A stretch of 64,000 bases of DNA, from the NCBI GenBank assembly GCA_044221335.1, contig JBGAPI010000009.1:1-64000 (forward strand). Direction: 5' to 3'. This document shows positions 31,703 to 40,583 of the stretch, piece by piece. The stretch is from JBGAPI01 sp044221335 (GTDB lineage: Bacteria; Pseudomonadota; Gammaproteobacteria; Xanthomonadales; Ahniellaceae). The notes under the pieces were generated by a model. That model saw only the letters and a program-made list of their open reading frames with translations. It did not search any database and had not been told where the DNA came from. Position 1 is the first letter of the stretch. Every line of letters starts with the position of its first letter. The position numbers were made by a program, and so were the translations under genes.

Positions 31703-33343
31703 TCAGACCTTCTTGCTCAGTTCCTTGATCTCATTGTTCAGGACGCGATCGTTGTCCGAGTAGTCGATCGCCAGCTCGATCAGGTCGACGCCCGGCGTGT
31801 CGAGGCACTTGGCGAGCGTGTCGCGGAATTCCTTCACGGAATTCGGGCGGTGGCCGCGAGCGCCGTAGGACTCGGCGTACTTCACGAAGTCCGGGTTGCC
31901 CATGTCCATGCCGAAGTTGGCGAACTTCATGTTCGCCTGTTTCCACTTGATCATGCCGTAGGCGTTGTCGCGCAGGACGATCTGGGTGATGTTCTGGCCG
32001 AGGCGGACGGCGGTCTCGATCTCCTGCGAGTTCATCATGAAGCCGCCGTCGCCGGAGACCGCGACGACCTTGCGCTCCGGATGCACCATCTTCGCCGCCA
32101 TCGCGGAGGGCAGGCCGGCGCCCATCGTCGCGAGCGCGTTGTCGAGCAGCATCGTGTTGGGCTCGCGGCAGCGGTAGTAGCGGGCGAACCAGATCTTGTA
32201 CATGCCGTTGTCGAGGCAGACCATGCCGTCGCTCGGGATCACCGCGCGCATTTCCTTGACCATCCGCACCGGATGGATCGGGAACCGCTCGTCGTCGGCA
32301 TTCTTCGACAGATGGTCGAGCAGCGCAGCGCGGACCTTGTCGAAGTAGCTGAAGTCCCAGTGCTTCTGCGGCTGGATCGCCTCCTTCAGGCGCCAGATGG
32401 TGTTGGCGACGTCGCCCACCACTTCGGTCTGCGGGAAGTAGACGGTGTCGACTTCGGCCGTCGTGTAGTTGATGTGGATGACCTGGCGCAGGCCCTTGCG
32501 CATGAAGAACGGCGGCTTCTCGATGACGTCGTGGCCGACGTTGATGATGCAGTCGGCGTTCTCGATCGCCCGGTGCACGAAGTCGCCGTCGGACAGCGCG
32601 GCGTTGCCGAGCCACAGCGGGTGCATCTCGTCGACCACGCCCTTGCCCATCTGGGTGGTGAAGAACGGGATGCCGGTGGCGTCGATGAACTCGCGCAGCA
32701 TCTTCGCCGAGGTCTTGCGGTTGGCGCCGGCGCCGACCATCAGGATCGGACGCTTCGACGCGATGATCGCGTCGGCGGCGCGATGCACGGCCTTCTCGTC
32801 GGCGACCGGGCGGCGGTGGAAGCTCGCCGGGATCACGATCGAGTCGGAGTCCTCGTGGGCGATGTCCTCCGGCAGCTCCAGGTGCACGGCGCCCGGTCGC
32901 TCCTCCTCGGCGCGGCGGAAGGCTTCGCGCACGCGGGCCGGGATGTTGTCGGCCGAGACGATCTGCTTCGTGTACTTCGTCAGTGGCTGCATCATCGCGA
33001 CGATGTCGACGATCTGGAAATGGCCCTGCTTCGACAGCTTCACCGGCTTCTGGCCGGTGATCATCATCATCGGCATGGCGCCGAGCTGCGCGTAGGCGGC
33101 GCAGGTGACGAAATTGGTGGCACCAGGGCCGAGCGTCGCCAGGCAGACGCCGGTCTTGCCGGTGAGGCGGCCGTAGGTCGCGGCCATGAAGCCGGCACCC
33201 TGCTCGTGGCGGGTCAGGATCAGCTTGATGGACGAGGTGCGCAGCGACTCCAGCAGGTCGAGGTTCTCCTCGCCCGGGATACCGAAGATGTACTGGCAGC
33301 CTTCCGCTTCCAGAGCCTTGATGAACAGGTCCGACGCTTTCAT
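31703..33343 (-). CDS. ThDP-dependent enzyme, acetolactate synthase-like
   Basis: A 546-aa protein of the pyruvate oxidase/acetolactate synthase family. Glu47 (HEQGAGF) activates the thiamine ring, and the Mg-ThDP motif GDG...N is at 431-438. No small regulatory subunit is adjacent. The central domain is short on FAD contacts, as in catabolic AlsS-type enzymes. With the neighbouring aldehyde dehydrogenase it may instead decarboxylate a 2-oxoacid to an aldehyde. The start at 33343 follows a strong AGGGAGGG. Confidence 0.85.
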   Translation of the reverse strand: MKASDLFIKALEAEGCQYIFGIPGEENLDLLESLRTSSIKLILTRHEQGAGFMAATYGRLTGKTGVCLATLGPGATNFVTCAAYAQLGAMPMMMITGQKPVKLSKQGHFQIVDIVAMMQPLTKYTKQIVSADNIPARVREAFRRAEEERPGAVHLELPEDIAHEDSDSIVIPASFHRRPVADEKAVHRAADAIIASKRPILMVGAGANRKTSAKMLREFIDATGIPFFTTQMGKGVVDEMHPLWLGNAALSDGDFVHRAIENADCIINVGHDVIEKPPFFMRKGLRQVIHINYTTAEVDTVYFPQTEVVGDVANTIWRLKEAIQPQKHWDFSYFDKVRAALLDHLSKNADDERFPIHPVRMVKEMRAVIPSDGMVCLDNGMYKIWFARYYRCREPNTMLLDNALATMGAGLPSAMAAKMVHPERKVVAVSGDGGFMMNSQEIETAVRLGQNITQIVLRDNAYGMIKWKQANMKFANFGMDMGNPDFVKYAESYGARGHRPNSVKEFRDTLAKCLDTPGVDLIELAIDYSDNDRVLNNEIKELSKKV

Positions 33344-33653
33344 TGCAACCCTCCCTGATGCGATCGATCGAATGGACCGGCGTCGCCCCGACGAGGCAGG
33401 GCGCGCGTCGATAACGGAAGCTCCCCAAGAACGCCGAGGCACCGCGGCAGCCCGCCACGATCGGCCCGACGAATCCCGCCCGATTGTGATCGCCGCCTCG
33501 TTGCAGCGTCAACTTGTGGAATGCGCTGTGCGCATTCCAGCAGTGATGAGCGAAAAGGCAAAAATCTTTCAGCGGATGCGGACGTCGACGACGCCGCTGC
33601 GATGGCCGGTGCGCTCGCCCCGAAACAAACTTCCATCGCTCCTCATCGGGGTT
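33344..33653. other. Divergent intergenic region before phaE
   Basis: About 310 bp between the ThDP enzyme and phaE, continuing into the phaE promoter. It holds no ORF with coding character and no REP of the GTAG family. An AT-rich block (GCGAAAAGGCAAAAATC near 33548) is the only compositional change. Confidence 0.5.
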
Positions 33654-33686
33654 TTGTTGCAACGCAACAAATGCCTTCGTTAGAAT
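33654..33686 (+). promoter_or_regulatory. phaEC promoter overlapped by a 17-bp palindrome
   Basis: TTGCAA (33657-33662) and TAGAAT (33681-33686) with 18-bp spacing form a plausible sigma-70 promoter, 25 bp before the phaE ATG. The -35 lies inside the perfect palindrome TTGTTGC-AAC-GCAACAA (33654-33670), a good position for a repressor. TGC/GCA-rich sites of this kind are bound by the PHB regulator PhaR in other bacteria; the link here is inference. Confidence 0.55.
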
Positions 33687-33710
33687 CGCGGTCCTACCTC
33701 GGAGGTCCTT

Positions 33711-34844
33711 ATGAGCGCTCGAAATCCCGCCACAGCCTGGATGAAGGACTGGGACCAGTTGGGCAAGCAGTTCTGGAGCGCGTGGACCGACGCCGCGCAG
33801 CAGGCCGCACCGGCGGCGGCGACCGCTCATCCGGGCTTCGACCTGTGGGCGAAACTGTTCTCCGATCCGGCGCAGCCGAACGACGTCGTCGAGCGGATGG
33901 TCGGCAGCGCGAAGCACTTCGCCGAGCTGATGCAGTCGGCGATCGGCCAGCTGGCCGCGAAGAACCACAGCGATCCGATGGAATTCGTCAACGCGGTGAA
34001 GTCCGCGCTCGGCGGCGCCACGCTCGCGCACAACCCGATGGCCGACGCGATGCGCGCGGCGGCGGGCGAGGGCGCGAAGGGCTTCGAGCAGATGTTCGCC
34101 GAGTTCGCCAAGGCGGCGCTGCCGATGCGCGAGCAGATGACCGGCCTGCTGTCGCTGCCGGCATTCGGCTACACCCGCGAGCGCCAGGAGCAGGCGCAGA
34201 AGTTCGCGCAGGCGCTGATCGCCTACAACGACGCGATGAACGCCTACAACGGCCAGATGCTGAAGGCCAGCCAGCGCGGCCTCGAGATCCTGGAGCTGAA
34301 GCTCGCCGAGCGCAGCGAGCCGGGTCGCGAACTGCAGTCCCTGCGCGCGTTCTACGACGTCTACATCGACGCCGCCGAGGAGGGCTTCGCCGAGGTCGCG
34401 CTGTCGCCCGACTATCGCGCGGTCTACGGCGAGCTGGTCAACGCGCAGATGCGCGTCCGCCAGGCGGTGCAGAACGAGGTCGAGCACAAGAGCCGCGAAC
34501 TCGGCATGCCGACTCGCACCGAGCTGTCCGCGACCCACCGCAAGATGGCCGACATGCGGCGCCGTCTCGCGCGGATGGAGGAGCTGCTGGAGCGGGCCGG
34601 CATCGTCGATGACGGCGACGGTACCGCCGACGACGTCGTCGCCCCGGAAGGCGTCGCCGCCGCGCCGCGCGAACGGGCGGCCAAGGCCAGGCCGGCCGCG
34701 AAGGCCGCGCCGAAATCGTCGAGCGAGAAGTCGATGGCGCGGCAGGCGCTGACCGGCGTGGCGGACTTCGCCGCCCGCCTCGCCGCCGCCCGCACCCGGA
34801 CGCCCGCGTCCAAGTCCGCCAAGCCGCGCAAGGGAGGCAAGTAA
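33711..34844 (+). CDS. phaE: Class III PHA synthase subunit PhaE
   Basis: Partner subunit of the two-component polyhydroxyalkanoate synthase. The 377-aa protein begins with the WxxxWxxxxxQFWxAW pattern, has the long helical body and LSLPAFGYTRERQEQ, and carries the conserved C-terminal core LRAFYDVYIDAAEEGFAEVA and MPTRTELSATHRKMADMRRR. An Ala/Lys-rich tail (~305-377) is longer than in many relatives and may bind granule or DNA. SD GGAGG is 5 nt before the ATG. It is followed after 3 bp by phaC. Confidence 0.92.
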   Translation: MSARNPATAWMKDWDQLGKQFWSAWTDAAQQAAPAAATAHPGFDLWAKLFSDPAQPNDVVERMVGSAKHFAELMQSAIGQLAAKNHSDPMEFVNAVKSALGGATLAHNPMADAMRAAAGEGAKGFEQMFAEFAKAALPMREQMTGLLSLPAFGYTRERQEQAQKFAQALIAYNDAMNAYNGQMLKASQRGLEILELKLAERSEPGRELQSLRAFYDVYIDAAEEGFAEVALSPDYRAVYGELVNAQMRVRQAVQNEVEHKSRELGMPTRTELSATHRKMADMRRRLARMEELLERAGIVDDGDGTADDVVAPEGVAAAPRERAAKARPAAKAAPKSSSEKSMARQALTGVADFAARLAAARTRTPASKSAKPRKGGK

Positions 34845-34847
34845 GCC

Positions 34848-35912
34848 ATGGGTCCGTTCAAGCTCCAGCCGGAAGCGGCGATGAAGGAAGTGCAGACCCT
34901 CGGCGAGAAGCTCGCCGCGGCCGGCCAGGTGCTGCGCTCGGTCGACGAGGTCGATTACGGCGCGACCGCCAAGGAAGAGGTCTGGCGCGACGACAAGCTG
35001 GTGCTGTACCGCTACCGTGGCGCCAAGGCGCCGACCGCGAAGGTGCCGCTGCTGATCGTCTACGCGCTGGTCAACCGCCCCTACATGGTCGACCTGCAGG
35101 ACGACCGTTCGCTGGTGAAGAACCTGCTCGCGCTGGGCGAGGATGTCTACATCATCGACTGGGGCTATCCCGACCCGTCGGACCGCTACACCACGCTCGA
35201 CGACTACATCAACGGCCACATCCGCCGCTGCGTCGACGTGATCGCGCGTCGCCACAAGCTGCCGAAGATCAACGTGCTCGGCATCTGCCAGGGCGGCGCG
35301 TTCTCGCTGTGCTTCACGGCGCTGCACCCGAACAAGGTCCAGAACCTGATCACCATGGTCACGCCGGTGGACTTCCACACGCCGGACAACATGCTGTCGC
35401 ACTGGACCCGCGACATGGACATCGACCTGTTCGTCGACACCCTGGGCAACGTGCCCGGCGACCTGATGAACTGGTGCTACCTGACGCTGAAGCCCTATCG
35501 CCTCAACCACCAGAAGTACGTGGGGCTGGTCGACATCCTCGACAACAAGACCGAGGTCGAGAACTTCCTCCGGATGGAGAAGTGGATCTTCGATTCGCCG
35601 GACCAGGCGGGCGAGGCGTTCCGCCAGTTCATCCGCGACTTCTACCAGGCCAACCGCTTCATCAACGGCGGCCTCGAGATCGGCGGTCGCGACGTCGACC
35701 TGAAGAACGTCAAGGTGCCGGTGCTCAACATCTTCGCCGAGCAGGATCACCTGGTCCCGCCGGCGGCCTCGCGCGCGCTCCGCGGCGTGGTCGGTACCAA
35801 GGACTACACCGAGCTCGCGTTCAAGGGCGGCCACATCGGCATCTACGTGTCGGGTCGGGCGCAGCGCGAGGTGCCGTCCGCGATCCACGAGTGGCTGAAG
35901 AAGCGCACGTGA
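34848..35912 (+). CDS. phaC: Class III PHA synthase catalytic subunit PhaC
   Basis: Polymerises hydroxyacyl-CoA into storage polyester, together with PhaE. At 354 aa it has the class III length. The catalytic triad is intact: Cys147 in the lipase-like box GICQGG, Asp300 in AEQDHLVPP and His329 in KGGHIGIY, offset by two from the well-studied Allochromatium enzyme. Its TGA stop is immediately followed by a REP pair. No phaA, phaB or depolymerase is in the window. Confidence 0.96.
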   Translation: MGPFKLQPEAAMKEVQTLGEKLAAAGQVLRSVDEVDYGATAKEEVWRDDKLVLYRYRGAKAPTAKVPLLIVYALVNRPYMVDLQDDRSLVKNLLALGEDVYIIDWGYPDPSDRYTTLDDYINGHIRRCVDVIARRHKLPKINVLGICQGGAFSLCFTALHPNKVQNLITMVTPVDFHTPDNMLSHWTRDMDIDLFVDTLGNVPGDLMNWCYLTLKPYRLNHQKYVGLVDILDNKTEVENFLRMEKWIFDSPDQAGEAFRQFIRDFYQANRFINGGLEIGGRDVDLKNVKVPVLNIFAEQDHLVPPAASRALRGVVGTKDYTELAFKGGHIGIYVSGRAQREVPSAIHEWLKKRT

Positions 35913-35913
35913 C

Positions 35914-35976
35914 GTCGGGCGGGCATTGCCCGCCATCGCCGAACGTCTCTGCTGCGGCGGGCAGTGCCCGCCCTAC
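35914..35976. repeat. Inverted REP pair after phaC
   Basis: The forward unit has its head mutated to GTCG (stem GGCGGGCA/TGCCCGCC); the inverted unit at 35956-35976 keeps CTAC. It starts 2 bp after the phaC TGA. Here the head does not supply the stop, and its G-T-A-G is the part that is altered. Confidence 0.85.
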
Positions 35977-36008
35977 GAAAATGGGCCGGCGATCGCCGGC
36001 ATCGCCTT

Positions 36009-36133
36009 CGGGAGCGGCTGAAGCCGTTCCCATCAAGCATGACGATTCCCGATGGAGCCCGACTGCCTGGGCTTCGAAGCCGGTGGATTGCTCGCACAAC
36101 CCTGGCCCGGTGCTGAGCGCCGGGCCGCCCCAT
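36009..36133. repeat. Composite intergenic repeats, including an ~85-bp dispersed element (copy 1)
   Basis: 36009-36031 is a degenerate copy of the GGGAGCGGCT palindrome of 12684. 36050-36133 matches 42983-43066 in inverted orientation, including a GGCCCGGTGC/GCGCCGGGCC hairpin, a TTGTxxGAGC block and TCGAAGCCCxGGC. The rest of 35977-36293 has no recognised gene. Confidence 0.65.
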
Positions 36134-36293
36134 GACGGCGGACGATCCTGCCCGCCGCCCTCCGGGCGCGCGCAGTGAACCAAGGGGGCTCACGCAGCCG
36201 CTTCGTTTGCTCACGACGGCGGCAGAGCATGGCAGTGCAGAACGCTCCCGCAGATCAGGGCAGTGGGGCGTGCATCCCGACCGCAAGAGCGGC

Positions 36294-37070
36294 TCAGTAG
36301 CGCGCCACCGCCCTGTCGCACGGCCCCTTCACCCTCTCCACGCCGGCCTTCTTCGGCAGCGCCTTCATCTCAATCTTCTCGTCCGGCACCTTGCGGTCCG
36401 GCAGGCGTTCGAGGAAGTCGGCGATCATGTTCAGCCGCGCGCGCTTCTGGTCGTTGGCGTCGACCAGGATCCACGGCGCCTCCGGGATGTGGGTGGCGCG
36501 GAACATCGCGTCGCGGGCCTTGCCGTAGTCGTCGTACTTGTCGCGCGCGGCGAGGTCGATCGGCGAGATCTTCCAGCGCTTGACCGGGTCCTCGAGGCGC
36601 GACGCGAAGCGCTCCTCCTGCTCGGCCTGGTCGACGGCGAACCAGTATTTGTAGAGGTGCATGCCTTCGCCGACCAGCAGGCGCTCGAACACCGGGCAGT
36701 CGCGCAGGAAGCGGCGATACTCCTCCTCGCTGCAGAAGCCCATCACCTTCTCGACGCCGGCGCGGTTGTACCAGCTGCGGTCGAACAGGGTGATCTCGCC
36801 GGCCGCCGGAAGGTGTTCGACGTAGCGCTGGAAGTACCACTGGCCGCGCTCGCGGTCGGAGGGCTTCGGCAGCGCCGCGATCCGGCAGTAGCGCGGATTC
36901 AGCACTTCGGAGAACGCGTTGATCGCGCCGCCCTTGCCGGCGGTGTCGCGTCCCTCGAACACGATCACGACGCGCTGCCCGGTCACCTGGACCCAGCGCT
37001 GCATCTCGCACAGTTGGACCTGCAGCGGCTTCAGGGCTTTCTCGTAGACCTTCTTCTTCATCGGCTTCAT
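36294..37070 (-). CDS. ppk2: Polyphosphate kinase 2
   Basis: Transfers phosphate between polyphosphate and nucleoside diphosphates. The 258-aa single-domain class I-type PPK2 has Walker A GRDTAGKGG (40-48) and Walker B/lid LFDRSWYNRAG with Asp97. FAVDQAEQEERFASR and the KRWKISPIDLAARDKYDDY block follow. The ATG at 37070 is favoured by GGAG 8 nt upstream, over an adjacent GTG. It is convergent with phaC, grouping two storage-polymer functions. Confidence 0.95.
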   Translation of the reverse strand: MKPMKKKVYEKALKPLQVQLCEMQRWVQVTGQRVVIVFEGRDTAGKGGAINAFSEVLNPRYCRIAALPKPSDRERGQWYFQRYVEHLPAAGEITLFDRSWYNRAGVEKVMGFCSEEEYRRFLRDCPVFERLLVGEGMHLYKYWFAVDQAEQEERFASRLEDPVKRWKISPIDLAARDKYDDYGKARDAMFRATHIPEAPWILVDANDQKRARLNMIADFLERLPDRKVPDEKIEMKALPKKAGVERVKGPCDRAVARY

Positions 37071-37112
37071 CACGGCTACTCCGGTCGGATGCAGGGGGGC
37101 TCGCGCCGGCGT

Positions 37113-39923
37113 TCAGCGCGGCAGGGTTGATGCCGCCAGGTCGCGGGCGGCCCGGGTCTCGGGGTGGTCGGCGCCGAGCAGCCGCTCGCGGATGTCCGCG
37201 CTGGTCGTCGCGAACGCGCGGACCTCGTCGGGCGATCGGTGCAGCTCGGCCAGCAGGGCGGCCAGCTCGAAGTTCGCCGTCGCCTTGCGCAACCCTCCGG
37301 GAAGGTAGCGCGGCAGGTCGTACTCCGTCGTCGCGCGGCGCAGCAGCGTTTCGGCAGCGGCGATGTCGCCGGCGCGCCGGAGGTTGCGCCCGAGCAGCGC
37401 GTCCGCCCAGGTCCATTGCGCGTAGTCGCCGGGCCACACGCGTCGCCCGATTGCCTGTGCCTCGCGGAAGTCGGCGCGGGCGGCGTCGTCGCGACCGGCC
37501 TTCTCGAGCGCGAGACCGCGGGTCAGCAGGCTGCTGTACAGCGGGTTGTCGTTGCCGCGGGTACGGCGCGCAGCGACGACCGCGTCGAGCAGGGGCACGG
37601 CGTCGCCCGCCCGATCGATCTCGGCGAGTGCCCCGGCCAGGTTGCCGGTGGCCGACAGCGTGAAATCGTGGTCGGGCCCGAGCGTCGCAAGCCAGATCGA
37701 GCGGGCGCGTCCGAACCATTCCGCCGCCTCGGCGTAGCGCTTCCGGCCGTACTCGAAGGTGCCGAGATTGTTGTAGGCGACCGCCGTCGCCGGATGACGA
37801 TCGCCGAAGCGCTCGCGACGCCCGTCGACCAGGCGCTGGAACAGTGCGTGGGGAACCTCGGGATCACCGAAGCGGCTGGTGGCCAGGGCGAGCTGGTTCA
37901 CGGTGCCCAGGGTGATCGGGTGATTCGCGCCGAGCCGCCGCTCCTGCGCCGTGAGCGCCGCCTGCAGGGTCGCGACGCCGTCCTCCGGCTTGCCGGACGC
38001 TGCCTGCGCCCGCGCCAGCAGCAGCTCCGCCTCGGCGACTTCGATGCTTCCCGCGCCCGCGGCCACCTGGAGGTCACGGGCGCGCCGCAGCGGTGCGATA
38101 GCGTCGACCTCGTGACGCTCGGCGATCCGGATCTCACCCAGCTGGCCGAGGGCCTGCGCCAGTGCCTGGGGCTGTGGCGGTTGCGCCGGTTCCAGACGCG
38201 CGATCAGTCGCTCAGCCCGCGCGGTCGCGGACGCCCGCTGGTCGACTTCGCGCTCGAGGCGAATCCAGGCCAGTTCCGACTCGACCACCAGCGGATCCAG
38301 GGGCGACCGCCCGGACAGGTGCGCAGCGATCCGGTCCAGCGCCGTCCTCGCCGGGTCGAACTGCGAGAGGGTGGTCAGCGCGTCGGCCTGCCGCAGCAGC
38401 ACGCGTGCGCCTTCGTCGTCGGCGACCGGATCCCCGTCCGGCTGCGCCAGTCGCAGCACGGCCAGCGCGCGCTCGTACTTGCCGAGGCTCGTGTACACCG
38501 CGCCGGCGTCGGACAGCAGGGCCCGGCGCGCGGCGGGCTGTCCGGCCAGTTCCTCGGCGACCCGGTCGACGCCGGCGTCGAGGGCCTCGCGGACGGTGGG
38601 CTCGGAGCCGCCATTGCTGTCGGGATCCGCGGCCGTGAACAGCCCGGTCAGTGTGCGCCGGACGGCGCGCGCGGTCGCCGCCTCCTCGGCCGCATGGCGG
38701 GCCTGCCAGAGGGTCGATGTCACGCCGACGGCGGCGGTCGCCAGGAGTGCCGCCGCGGCGCCGACCTGGAAGCGATGGCGGCGGGTGTATTTCGCCAGTC
38801 GCCGCAGCGGGCCATCCGCGAGCGCGGCCAGTGGTCGGTCTTCGAGGTAGGCGCGCAGGTCCGCGCCGAGCGCGGCAGCGCCGGCATAGCGGTCCTCGGG
38901 GCGTCGTGCCAGCGCTTTCGCGACGATCGCGTCGAGCTCGCGGTCGAGTCCGCGACGGAAGCCGGCGACACTGGTGCCACGGCGTGCGGCCAGTTCCGCG
39001 AGGTCCGCATTGCGGCGATCGCCGTCGACGGCGCGCCGGCTCGCGGCACTGCGCAACGGGGGCGGCTCCTGCTGCAGCACCGCCTGGGCATGCGCCAGGC
39101 GATCGCCCGTGAGCGGGTAGGGTAGGCGGCCGCAGAGCAGTTCGTAGGCCAGCAGCCCCAGCCCGTGGACGTCGGTCGCGACGCCGACCGCATCGCCCGC
39201 GATCTGCTCCGGCGCGGCATATTCCGGCGTCATCGCGCGCTCTCCGCTGGCCGTTCCGGCCCCCGGGTCGTCCAGTTCGAGCAGGCGGGCGATGCCGAAG
39301 TCGAGCAGCTTGGCGGCACCGCCGGCGATCAGCACGTTGCCGGGCTTGAGGTCGCGATGGACGACCAGGTTGCGGTGGGCATAGTCGACGGCATCGACAA
39401 CCTGGAGCAGCAGGCGCAGGCGCTCGCGCAGCCCGAGGCGCTGCTCGTCGCACCAGCGGTCGATGGCGACGCCGTCGATCCACTCCATGGCGAAGTAGGG
39501 TGCCCCGTCGCCGCTGACGCCACCGTCGAGCAGGCGCGCGATGTGGGGATGGCCGAGACCTGCGAGGATCTGGCGCTCGCGCTCGAAGCGGCGACGGGCA
39601 TCCGGGCGGATCAGGCTGCCGGCGATCGCCTTGATTGCCACCTGCTGGCGGAATCCACCTTCCGTGCGCTCGGCGAGGTAGACCACGCCCATGCCGCCCT
39701 GGCCAAGGACACGAAGCGGCCGGTAGGGACCGAACGCGGCCGGCAGCGGCGGCGCCGGTGCAGCCGGGAGAGCGCCAGCCGCGGCGACCAGCAGGGCATC
39801 GACCTCGGCCCGGACGACGGGGCTCGCCGGTGCCGCCGCCACCGCGGCGCGGCGCTCGCCCTCGGGCAGGTCGAGCACCTGCTGGAACAGCGCCTTCACC
39901 GACTGCCAGGTCTCTGCATCCAT
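37113..39923 (-). CDS. Membrane Ser/Thr protein kinase with periplasmic TPR domain
   Basis: A 936-aa protein. After a helical N-terminus (1-60) comes a complete Hanks kinase: Gly loop GQGGMG (74-79), Lys98, HRDLKPGN (189-196), DFG (208-210). One transmembrane helix lies at about 385-405, and the rest (~430-930) is a tetratricopeptide-type repeat array (LxxALAxxGxxRxAxxxxxRA patterns) with ANFELAALLAELHRS near the end. Its start overlaps the stop of the ECF sigma gene (ATGA), so the two are one operon. In xanthomonads and vibrios such kinases activate their ECF partner by phosphorylation; that role here is inferred. Confidence 0.92.
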   Translation of the reverse strand: MDAETWQSVKALFQQVLDLPEGERRAAVAAAPASPVVRAEVDALLVAAAGALPAAPAPPLPAAFGPYRPLRVLGQGGMGVVYLAERTEGGFRQQVAIKAIAGSLIRPDARRRFERERQILAGLGHPHIARLLDGGVSGDGAPYFAMEWIDGVAIDRWCDEQRLGLRERLRLLLQVVDAVDYAHRNLVVHRDLKPGNVLIAGGAAKLLDFGIARLLELDDPGAGTASGERAMTPEYAAPEQIAGDAVGVATDVHGLGLLAYELLCGRLPYPLTGDRLAHAQAVLQQEPPPLRSAASRRAVDGDRRNADLAELAARRGTSVAGFRRGLDRELDAIVAKALARRPEDRYAGAAALGADLRAYLEDRPLAALADGPLRRLAKYTRRHRFQVGAAAALLATAAVGVTSTLWQARHAAEEAATARAVRRTLTGLFTAADPDSNGGSEPTVREALDAGVDRVAEELAGQPAARRALLSDAGAVYTSLGKYERALAVLRLAQPDGDPVADDEGARVLLRQADALTTLSQFDPARTALDRIAAHLSGRSPLDPLVVESELAWIRLEREVDQRASATARAERLIARLEPAQPPQPQALAQALGQLGEIRIAERHEVDAIAPLRRARDLQVAAGAGSIEVAEAELLLARAQAASGKPEDGVATLQAALTAQERRLGANHPITLGTVNQLALATSRFGDPEVPHALFQRLVDGRRERFGDRHPATAVAYNNLGTFEYGRKRYAEAAEWFGRARSIWLATLGPDHDFTLSATGNLAGALAEIDRAGDAVPLLDAVVAARRTRGNDNPLYSSLLTRGLALEKAGRDDAARADFREAQAIGRRVWPGDYAQWTWADALLGRNLRRAGDIAAAETLLRRATTEYDLPRYLPGGLRKATANFELAALLAELHRSPDEVRAFATTSADIRERLLGADHPETRAARDLAASTLPR

Positions 39924-40501
39924 CAGTGCAGGGGCGCCGCCGCCGAATCCGAAAGACAGCGCAGCAGGAACGCGCGTGCCGTCTCCCAGTCGCGCCGCAC
40001 GCTGCGGTCGCTCACCGCGAACTCGCGGGCGATGTCCTCGAAGCTGAGGCCGGCGAAGAAATGCTGCTCGGTCAGCACGACCAGCTGCGGGTCCAGCTGT
40101 TCGAGCCGCGTCAGTGCCTGGTCGATCGCGATCAGGTCGTAGGGCACGCCGGCAGGATCGGCCAGATCGTCGCTGAGGTCAGTGCGGACCTGATCGCCGC
40201 CGCGCTTCTCGGCCCCCCGCTGGCGAGCGTGGTCGACGACGATCTGACGCATCGCCCGCGCCGCCAGCCGGAAGAAGTGCTGGCGATCGTTGATCGCGGC
40301 GTCCTGCCCAGGCATCAGCCGCAGGTAGGTCTCGTGGACCATCGCGGTGGCGCCGAGGGTGCCGCCGCCGTTGCGTCCGAGCACGGCGTGGGCGAGGGCC
40401 TTCAGGTGCTCGTAGACCGCGGTGAAGGCGCGCCGGCCGGCATCGGAGTCGCCTCCGCGCGCCTGGTTGATCAGGTGGGTCAGGTCCAGCGGGTCGGTCA
40501 T
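39923..40501 (-). CDS. ECF-like RNA polymerase sigma factor
   Basis: A 192-aa sigma factor of the ECF-type (TIGR02999-like) HTH group. Region 2 includes AVYEHLKALAHAVL and MVHETYLRL; region 4 includes EQHFFAGLSFEDIAREF and DRSVRRDWETARAFL. This group is usually paired with a Ser/Thr kinase rather than a classical anti-sigma factor, as here. The start at 40501 is the first ATG after the divergent promoter region. It lies head-to-head with the S74 surface-protein operon, 82 bp apart. Confidence 0.9.
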   Translation of the reverse strand: MTDPLDLTHLINQARGGDSDAGRRAFTAVYEHLKALAHAVLGRNGGGTLGATAMVHETYLRLMPGQDAAINDRQHFFRLAARAMRQIVVDHARQRGAEKRGGDQVRTDLSDDLADPAGVPYDLIAIDQALTRLEQLDPQLVVLTEQHFFAGLSFEDIAREFAVSDRSVRRDWETARAFLLRCLSDSAAAPLH

Positions 40502-40583
40502 CGTCGAGAGGGTAGCAAGGGGGCGCGCCGGATTTTCCGCTGGATCGCGTTGGGGGAGGGTAAGCCCCCCGTGGAGAATCGAG

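Noticed and set aside
31731..35936. 1401-codon open frame on the minus strand
   Set aside because: It is antisense to phaE and phaC and out of frame with the ThDP enzyme. Composition is Arg/His/Gln-rich low complexity, typical of a shadow frame.
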